Assembly: GCA_023255415.1 (NCBI GenBank)
Contig: JALRIN010000010.1
Span: forward strand, 1-64,000
Length of the DNA stretch: 64,000 nt
Reading direction: 5' to 3'
Source: Cypionkella sp.
Lineage (GTDB): Bacteria; Pseudomonadota; Alphaproteobacteria; Rhodobacterales; Rhodobacteraceae
This document shows, in pieces, positions 57,881-64,000 of the stretch. Every line of letters starts with the position of its first letter. Position 1 is the first letter of the stretch. Position numbers and translations under genes: made by a program. Below the pieces are notes generated by a model. The model was given only the letters and a program-made list of their open reading frames with translations. It did no database searches and was not told the origin of the DNA.

Positions 57881-58848
57881 TGGATTATGACACAGTGATG
57901 CAGATCCTCGGCTCCACGGTCCGGCTTGGCACGCCTTTGCTGCTGGCCTGCCTTGCGGGGCTGTTTTCCGAACGCTCTGGCGTGTTTGACATCGGACTGG
58001 AAGGCAAGATGCTGGCCGCAGCCATGGCCGCAGCCACCGTCGCCTTCATGACAGGGTCTGCTTGGATCGGGCTTGGCGCGGGCATCGTGGCCTCGCTCCT
58101 GTTTTCTGCCCTGCACGGGCTTGCCTCGATCAGCTTCAAAGGCAACCAGCTGATTTCCGGCGTGGCGCTGAACTTTCTGGCCTCGGGTCTGACAGTGCTG
58201 ATCGCCCAAGCCCTGTTCAAACAAGGAGGACGCACCCCAGCCCTTGCCGGCGATGCCCGCTTCAACCCGATTGATCTGCCCTTTGCCGAGGCCGTGAAAG
58301 ACCTGCCCTTGCTTGGCCCGCTTTACGCCCAAGTGATCTCTGGCCATTCCATCCTTGTTTATGCCGCCTTCGCCGCCGTGCCCCTGTCTTGGTGGCTGCT
58401 CAACCGCACCCGCTTTGGCCTGCGCCTACGCGCGGCGGGCGAAAACCCCGCCGCCCTTGATACCGCAGGCGTCTCGGTGGTGCGCATGCGCTATGCCGCG
58501 CTCTTTATCACCGGCGTGCTTTGCGGCCTTGCCGGGGCCTATATGGCCACCGCCCTGCAAGCAGGCTTTGGCCGCGAGATGACCGCAGGCCGCGGCTATA
58601 TCGCGCTTGCCGCGCTGATCTTTGCCAAATGGCGCGCCCTGCCCGCCTTGGGGGCCACCATGCTGTTTGGCTTTTTCCAAGCCCTCGCGCTGCGCCCCGA
58701 TGTGGTCGAAACCGTCACCCATGTGAAAATCTCCGGCTCCTTTCTCGATGCCCTGCCCTATATCCTCACTGTCATCGCCGTGGCAGGCTTTATCGGCAAA
58801 TCGATCCCGCCGCGTGCAGGCGGCGAACCCTATGTCAAAGAACGCTAA
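57880..58848 (+). CDS. Nucleoside ABC transporter, permease 2
   Basis: A 322-residue partner permease with about nine membrane segments. Matching blocks are GVFDIGLEGKMLAAAMAAA and FGLRLRAAGENPAALDTAG, parallel to those in permease 1. The start (57880) overlaps the preceding stop by one base. Together the two permeases form the membrane channel of the importer. A repeat element follows the stop codon, then the purine nucleoside phosphorylase gene. Confidence 0.92.
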   Translation: MDYDTVMQILGSTVRLGTPLLLACLAGLFSERSGVFDIGLEGKMLAAAMAAATVAFMTGSAWIGLGAGIVASLLFSALHGLASISFKGNQLISGVALNFLASGLTVLIAQALFKQGGRTPALAGDARFNPIDLPFAEAVKDLPLLGPLYAQVISGHSILVYAAFAAVPLSWWLLNRTRFGLRLRAAGENPAALDTAGVSVVRMRYAALFITGVLCGLAGAYMATALQAGFGREMTAGRGYIALAALIFAKWRALPALGATMLFGFFQALALRPDVVETVTHVKISGSFLDALPYILTVIAVAGFIGKSIPPRAGGEPYVKER

Positions 58849-58856
58849 GCCCCGCG

Positions 58857-58925
58857 GCTTTCATCTTGGCGCAAATATCCCACGGGGGCAGGCCCAAAGG
58901 GCCGCGGGGGTGTGAAACCCCCGTC
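58857..58925. repeat. Palindromic intergenic repeat, copy 9
   Basis: Core GGCTTTCATCTTGGCGCAAA (58857-58876), then ATATCCCACGGGGG (58875-58886) and the hairpin CGGGGGTGTGAAACCCCCG (58905-58923). It lies between the permease and phosphorylase genes on the same strand. Confidence 0.85.
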
Positions 58926-58947
58926 CCCACCACCCAAAGGACCCCCG

Positions 58948-59754
<807 letters not shown>

Positions 59755-59829
59755 ATCATGCAAGGGTTTGACAAGCCGCGAAAAACCCCGCATCCCTAGG
59801 AAAAGCCACCTTTCACTAGGCTCGCGGCC

Positions 59830-60756
59830 ATGCAGATTTACCTCCCCATCGCTGAGGTTTCGATCAATGCCTTTCTTCTGTTGGGCTTAGGTGGAATCGT
59901 CGGTTTTTTATCCGGCATGTTCGGCGTCGGCGGAGGCTTTTTGATCACCCCGCTTTTGCTGTTCATCGGCGTGCCTGCAGGGGTTGCCGTGGCGACCGGC
60001 GCAAACCAAGTTGTTGCCTCTTCGGTTTCAGGAATGCTGGTTCAGATGAAGCGCCGCGGCGTCGATTTCCGCATGGGCATGGTGCTGCTGATCGGCGGCC
60101 TGATCGGTTCTTTTGTCGGGGTCAAGATCTTTGCCTGGATGACGGCCCTTGGCCAGATTGATCTGTTTGTGCAGCTATCTTACGTGCTGTTTCTGGGGCT
60201 GATCGGCGGGCTGATGTTTGTCGAAAGCCTGCGCAGCATTCTGCGCAACCGCAAGCAGGGCACGGCGATGCCGGTGCGGCGCGCGCATGTGCACACTTGG
60301 GCGCATCGGCTGCCGTTCAAGATGAAGTTTCGGGTCTCGGGGCTTTATGTCTCGGTGATCCCGCCTTTGATGATCGGCGTACTTGTGGGCCTGTTGTCCG
60401 CCTGTATGGGGGTCGGCGGCGGCTTTCTTCTGGTGCCTGCGATGATCTACACGCTGGGCGTGCCCACCCGCGTTGTGGTTGGCACCTCGCTGTTTCAGAT
60501 CATCTTCACCACCAGCTTCACCACAATCATGCATGCGGTCAACAGCCAGACGGTTGATATGGTACTGGCCCTGCTGTTGATCATCGGCGGCGTAATCGGC
60601 GCGCAGATCGGTGCCTTGGTCTCGACCCGGCTGCAAGCCGAACAGCTGCGCATTCTGCTCGCGCTTTTGGTGATCTCGGTCTGCTTCAAGATCGCATTGG
60701 ATCTGCTGCTGCAACCAGCCGAGCTGTTTTCAATCACCCCCTTGGTGCTGCCATGA
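59830..60756 (+). CDS. TauE/SafE-type sulfite exporter family membrane protein
   Basis: A 308-residue membrane protein with about nine hydrophobic segments and two internal repeats, both with the GxxGGGF-type motif (GMFGVGGGFLITPLLL and CMGVGGGFLLVPAMI). This is the TauE/SafE (TSUP) family, which exports sulfite, sulfoacetate or other small anions. Its last base triplet overlaps the start of the TIGR02186 gene (ATGA). In related bacteria these two gene families are often neighbours. Confidence 0.88.
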   Translation: MQIYLPIAEVSINAFLLLGLGGIVGFLSGMFGVGGGFLITPLLLFIGVPAGVAVATGANQVVASSVSGMLVQMKRRGVDFRMGMVLLIGGLIGSFVGVKIFAWMTALGQIDLFVQLSYVLFLGLIGGLMFVESLRSILRNRKQGTAMPVRRAHVHTWAHRLPFKMKFRVSGLYVSVIPPLMIGVLVGLLSACMGVGGGFLLVPAMIYTLGVPTRVVVGTSLFQIIFTTSFTTIMHAVNSQTVDMVLALLLIIGGVIGAQIGALVSTRLQAEQLRILLALLVISVCFKIALDLLLQPAELFSITPLVLP

Positions 60757-61520
60757 GGCGGCTTTGGGCGCTGGCGCTGGCGCTGGCCAGCCTGCCACAG
60801 CTGACCTGCGCCGAAGAACAGATCGTCACCGGCCTGAGCCAAAATCGGGTCGAGATTACTGCCAATTACGACGGATCGAACATTCTGATCTATGGCGCGG
60901 TGAAACGCACCGCGCCACCACCAGAGGGTGGCCGGCTCGAAGTGATCGTCACCGTCGAGGGCCCAGCACAACCCTTGGTGCTGCGGCGCAAGGAAAAGGT
61001 GGCAGGTATCTGGATCAACCAATCTGCGGTCACTATCAGCTCGGCCCCCAGCTTTTACGCGGTCGCCACCACCGGCCCCTTTGCTGATATCCTGTCGCAT
61101 ACCGACGATCTGCGCTATCGCATCAGCCTGCCACAAGTGATCCGCGCCATCGGCATCAGCGCCGAGGCCGCAGATTCCCCCGAATTCGTCGAAGCCCTGA
61201 AACGCATCCGCATGAACGAGGATCGCTATCACATCGCGATTGGGCGGGTGCAATTGCTGCAAGAAACCCTGTTTCGCGCCGATGTCGAACTGCCTGCCAA
61301 CCTCAGCGATGGCAATTACAAGGTGCGGCTGTTCATCCTGCGCGGTGGCGAGGTGATCGACCATCAAGACCGCTATATCGGCGTGCGAAAAGCGGGGATT
61401 GAACGCGATCTGTTCAATCTCGCGCATGAACAACCGCTGCTTTATGGCGTGATCTCGCTGCTGCTTGCTGCCGTCGCCGGCTGGGCCGCCTCCGCCGGTT
61501 TCCGCTATATGCGCCGCTAG
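60753..61520 (+). CDS. TIGR02186 family protein
   Basis: A 255-residue protein of a conserved alphaproteobacterial family of unknown function. It has a signal peptide (MRRLWALALALASLPQLTCA), an extracytoplasmic domain with the typical ITANYDGSNILIYGAVKR block, and a C-terminal membrane anchor (YGVISLLLAAVAGWAA, about residues 229-244). It is translationally coupled to the TauE/SafE gene, which suggests that it forms a membrane complex with the exporter. The role is not known. Confidence 0.82.
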   Translation: MRRLWALALALASLPQLTCAEEQIVTGLSQNRVEITANYDGSNILIYGAVKRTAPPPEGGRLEVIVTVEGPAQPLVLRRKEKVAGIWINQSAVTISSAPSFYAVATTGPFADILSHTDDLRYRISLPQVIRAIGISAEAADSPEFVEALKRIRMNEDRYHIAIGRVQLLQETLFRADVELPANLSDGNYKVRLFILRGGEVIDHQDRYIGVRKAGIERDLFNLAHEQPLLYGVISLLLAAVAGWAASAGFRYMRR

Positions 61521-61534
61521 GCGCGCGCGCCAAA

Positions 61535-61569
61535 GCCTGCGCGGGGGGCTCGATGCCCCGCGCGCAGGC
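61535..61569. terminator. GC-rich hairpin between convergent genes
   Basis: GCCTGCGCGGGG, a loop, then CCCCGCGCGCAGGC lie between the TIGR02186 stop (plus) and the MATE transporter stop (minus). No clear T run, so termination strength is uncertain, but the position suits a bidirectional terminator. Confidence 0.5.
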
Positions 61570-61582
61570 CACCACGTTCAGG

Positions 61583-62887
61583 TTATCCCAAAGCTTGCGC
61601 CAAGGCCGGAAAGCCGCGTCGCAGTGTCACCAGCCGCATCAGGTTCAGCACCATCAGCGCCCCCCAAAGCCCGTGATTGCCCGCCAAGGGCACCAAAACC
61701 AGCAAGGCCGCGACATAGCAGGCCACCGAAACCGCCATCGCCCGCAGCATGGCTTGCGTGCGCAGCGCGCCAATATAGACGCCGTCATAAATCCAAGACC
61801 CCACGCCGACCAAGGGCGCAATCGCAAGCCAGGGCAGATAGATCGCAGCCTCGGCCCGCACATCTGGGGCCGTGGTCATCAGCGCGATGATTGGCACTCC
61901 GGCCAGGGCAAAGATCAGCGCCAAGACCGCCGCCCCCGCCAGCCCCAACTGCATCGAAACCGCCGTCGCACGGCGCAATGGCCCCAACGCCCGCGCACCC
62001 ACCGCTTGGCCCACCAGCGTTTCGGCGGCAAAGGCAAAGCCATCCAAGCCATAGGCGGTGATCTCTAGAAACTGCATCAGCACATGATTGGCCGCCAAGG
62101 TCACATCGCCAAAGCCCGCCGCCAGAAAGATGAAACTGGTGAAGGACAGTTGCAAAAGAACCGAACGCAGCATGATGTCGCGGCTGGCACCAAACATCTT
62201 GCGCAGCGCCACAGGGTCGCGCAGCCGGCACAGCGCCGCGCCAAGCTGGCGCCCAAACACCGCGCGCAACAGCCACAGCCCCAGCAAAAGCCCGGCATAT
62301 TCCGCGATCAAAGTCGCCTGCGCCACCCCCGCGATACCCCAGCCCAGCTTGAGCACAAACAGCATATCAAGCCCAACGTTCAGCCCGTTTTGCACCAGCT
62401 GCAACAGCAGCACCGCCCGGGTGCGCTCGGCCGCAATCAGCCAGCCGGTTACCGCGTAAAGCATCACTGTTGCAGGCGCGCCCCAGATCCGAATGCCCAG
62501 ATAAAGCCGCGCGGCCGCCTCGACCTCGGCACTGGCAGGGGCGACCCAAAGCGCTGCCCCAAACAGCGCGCCCTGCAGCGCCACCAGGACCAGCCCTGCC
62601 GCCGCCCCGATCATCAGTGCACGCAACAAGACCGCGTCGCGCTCGACCGCGTCGCCCGCCCCCATCGCTTGGGCGGCAAGCCCCGAGGTCGACATCCGCA
62701 AAAAGCCAAAGATCCAGTAAAACGTCGCCAAGATCATCGCGCCAAGGCCGACGGCGGCCAAGGGGGCGGCCTGCCCGATCTGACCAATCACCGCCGTATC
62801 CACCGCCCCCAGCAGCGGTATCGTCGCGTTTGAAACCACAATCGGCAGCGCAATCCGCAACACCCGCGCATGGGTGATCGCCATCAT
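61583..62887 (-). CDS. MATE family efflux transporter
   Basis: A 434-residue multidrug and toxin extrusion protein with 12 membrane segments in two bundles. The first-half motif IVVSNATIPLLGAVDTAVIGQIG (residue range 16-38) and the second-half ALDGFAF-type segment are typical of the DinF subgroup. It would export organic compounds in exchange for cations. Its ATG overlaps the stop of the thioesterase gene by 4 bp, forming a minus-strand operon with two PaaI-type thioesterases. Confidence 0.92.
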   Translation of the reverse strand: MMAITHARVLRIALPIVVSNATIPLLGAVDTAVIGQIGQAAPLAAVGLGAMILATFYWIFGFLRMSTSGLAAQAMGAGDAVERDAVLLRALMIGAAAGLVLVALQGALFGAALWVAPASAEVEAAARLYLGIRIWGAPATVMLYAVTGWLIAAERTRAVLLLQLVQNGLNVGLDMLFVLKLGWGIAGVAQATLIAEYAGLLLGLWLLRAVFGRQLGAALCRLRDPVALRKMFGASRDIMLRSVLLQLSFTSFIFLAAGFGDVTLAANHVLMQFLEITAYGLDGFAFAAETLVGQAVGARALGPLRRATAVSMQLGLAGAAVLALIFALAGVPIIALMTTAPDVRAEAAIYLPWLAIAPLVGVGSWIYDGVYIGALRTQAMLRAMAVSVACYVAALLVLVPLAGNHGLWGALMVLNLMRLVTLRRGFPALAQALG

Positions 62888-63348
62888 GCTGCAGCCCCCG
62901 CCATCAAGAACCGTCCCGAGCCCAGCGCAAAGGGCCGCGTTGCATCCTCTTGCCAGGCCTCGACCTGCACACTGGCATAGCGCCGCCCGATCCGGTTCAC
63001 ACTTGCGCGCGCAAAGGCGGGCTTGGCCTGACCGCTGCGCAGATAATCGACGCCAAAGTTGATGGTTTTCGGCAAGACGGGGGCTGCATCCTGCAGATCA
63101 AACCGCCCTGCCGCAATCTCGGGCAACAGGCTGGCATAGGTCAGGCTGATCAGCGCTGTCACCTCTAAAAACGCCGCCGTCACCCCGCCATGTAACGCGG
63201 GCACCGCAGGGTTGCCAATCAGCATCGGCTGAAACGGCAAGCTGGCCAAAACCCCCGCCTCTTGCCAGCAAAATTCGATGCCCAGAAACTGAATATAGGG
63301 CACATCGCGCACCAAAGCCGCCAAGATCTGCTCTGCCTGCGCGCTCAT
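62884..63348 (-). CDS. PaaI family thioesterase (hot-dog fold), gene 1
   Basis: A 154-residue hot-dog thioesterase. The active region is VPALHGGVTAAFLEVTALISL, containing the H-G-G motif in the catalytic helix of the PaaI family. Expected to hydrolyse acyl-CoA thioesters; the substrate is unknown. Coupled by 4 bp overlaps both to the other thioesterase gene upstream and to the MATE gene downstream. Confidence 0.86.
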   Translation of the reverse strand: MSAQAEQILAALVRDVPYIQFLGIEFCWQEAGVLASLPFQPMLIGNPAVPALHGGVTAAFLEVTALISLTYASLLPEIAAGRFDLQDAAPVLPKTINFGVDYLRSGQAKPAFARASVNRIGRRYASVQVEAWQEDATRPFALGSGRFLMAGAAA

Positions 63349-63779
63349 AGCCCTGCCCCGCTGCTGCGCTCAATCGCAAAGGCCCCGGCAGCCATCGCCA
63401 CCGGTCGGCTTTGATCATCGTCATAGGCCGTCACCCGCACGAAAGCCACGGTCTGGGTGACATGATGACATTCGGCCTTGGCCACAATGCTTTGCCCCGG
63501 CGTCGCGGGCCGCATGTAATCAATCCGCAAATCCAAAGTCGCGGTCGAAATCGGTGCCGCCGGATGGCTCATCACCGCGGTGCCGCTTGCGGTGTCCATC
63601 AGCGCCGAGACAGCGCCACCATGCAGCACCCCCGTGGTCGGATCGCCCACCAGCCGCGCGTCCCATGGCATCACCATCGTCGCCGTGCCCGCCCCCAATT
63701 CCGTAAGCTCCATCGCCAAAGCCGCCGCATGGGGCAAGGCCGCTGTAAACTGACGCGCGAATTTCAACCTGTTTTCCAT
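63345..63779 (-). CDS. PaaI family thioesterase (hot-dog fold), gene 2
   Basis: A 144-residue hot-dog thioesterase. The PaaI motif is TTGVLHGGAVSALMDTASGTAVM (His-Gly-Gly with a catalytic Asp in the helix). The start at 63779 (MENRLKF) is preferred over a longer frame extension that would run into the MerR promoter. It is the first gene of the thioesterase-thioesterase-MATE operon. The partner gene encodes a related protein, so the two may form a heteromer or have split specificity. Confidence 0.85.
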   Translation of the reverse strand: MENRLKFARQFTAALPHAAALAMELTELGAGTATMVMPWDARLVGDPTTGVLHGGAVSALMDTASGTAVMSHPAAPISTATLDLRIDYMRPATPGQSIVAKAECHHVTQTVAFVRVTAYDDDQSRPVAMAAGAFAIERSSGAGL

Positions 63780-63879
63780 GCCGCCATAATCCCTTGCAAC
63801 CGCCAAAGCGCAAGACCCCGACAGGGAAATCTTGCACCTGCCCAAGCGCCAGCCTAGTCTGCGCCCAAAGGAACCCAAC

Positions 63880-64000
63880 ATGACCGACAGCCGCCTAAGC
63901 TTTAAAGAGATGTGCGCGCGTTTCGACGTCACCCCGCGCACCCTGCGCTATTACGAATATATCGAGCTGCTTGCCCCCGAAAAAGATGGCCGCGCGCGCT
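63880..64000 (+). CDS. MerR family transcriptional regulator (partial)
   Basis: Start of a MerR-type regulator, cut off by the window edge after about 40 residues. The winged helix-turn-helix is clear: SFKEMCARFDVTPRTLRYYE then YIELLAPEKDGRAR. It is divergent from the thioesterase genes. Effector and targets are unknown; the remainder lies outside the window. Confidence 0.85.
   Translation, partial: MTDSRLSFKEMCARFDVTPRTLRYYEYIELLAPEKDGRAR

Overview
The window is a high-GC chromosomal segment from an alphaproteobacterium, most likely a member of the Rhodobacterales (Rhodobacteraceae). The evidence is the alphaproteobacterial 5' end of a 16S rRNA gene at the left edge, the dnaX-ybaB-recR order, a TctDE/TctCBA locus, a TauE plus TIGR02186 pair, and many copies of a short palindromic intergenic repeat (core TTTCATCTTGG...AAATATCCC) of a kind I associate with this group. 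No plasmid, phage, transposase, tRNA or CRISPR signal was seen.

Layout. 1-926: start of a 16S rRNA gene (minus strand) with its leader and boxA-like antitermination site. 927-5207: minus-strand copper oxidase (frameshifted), a Met/His-rich small protein, an EEP-family hydrolase and a phospholipase D-like gene with an in-frame TAG. 5363-7727: LysR regulator and aspartate ammonia-lyase. 7724-16566: a TctD/TctE two-component system with an attached periplasmic binding protein, divergent from a tripartite tricarboxylate transporter (tctCBA) that continues into AtuA-like (DUF1446), DUF4387 and AbrB-like genes. 16642-19893: a protein tyrosine phosphatase, then dnaX-ybaB-recR. 19989-21870: a GT8 glycosyltransferase, a cold-shock protein and a receiver-like small protein. 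22044-31777: an esterase and class II aldolase pair, an AP-superfamily hydrolase, a complete Dpp/Opp-type peptide ABC transporter and a CocE-type hydrolase. 31967-35716: choline-sulfatase, a choline dehydrogenase-type GMC oxidoreductase and an OsmC protein. 35791-36162: a guanidine-II riboswitch with its Gdx/SugE exporter. 36159-44587: a carnitine/gamma-butyrobetaine catabolic locus with a divergent GlxA/CdhR-type regulator. 44737-48348: M3 peptidase and two parts of an amino-acid ABC importer. 48568-49362: a DODA-type dioxygenase gene broken by an in-frame TAA. 49677-53923: aminotransferase, an AT-rich orphan gene, UspA, NifU-like protein, TsaB and RimI. 54118-59754: a BMP-type nucleoside ABC importer and purine nucleoside phosphorylase. 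59830-64000: TauE/SafE, TIGR02186, MATE transporter, two PaaI-type thioesterases and a truncated MerR regulator.

The genes group into nutrient-scavenging modules. Choline-O-sulfate and carnitine both lead to glycine betaine: sulfatase plus dehydrogenase on one side, the CdhA-CdhB fusion plus CdhC on the other. Nucleosides are imported and phosphorolysed, peptides are imported and hydrolysed, and tricarboxylate-like acids are imported under TctDE control.

Points most worth a second look: nine copies of the palindromic repeat, one of them translated in frame inside the CocE-type gene; three interrupted genes within 64 kb (one frameshift, two isolated nonsense codons); poly-G tracts acting as or replacing ribosome binding sites; the riboswitch-controlled guanidinium exporter; a binding-protein gene fused by overlap to the TctE kinase gene; and a carnitine locus with a CoA-dependent branch built on an ADP-forming-type CoA ligase.
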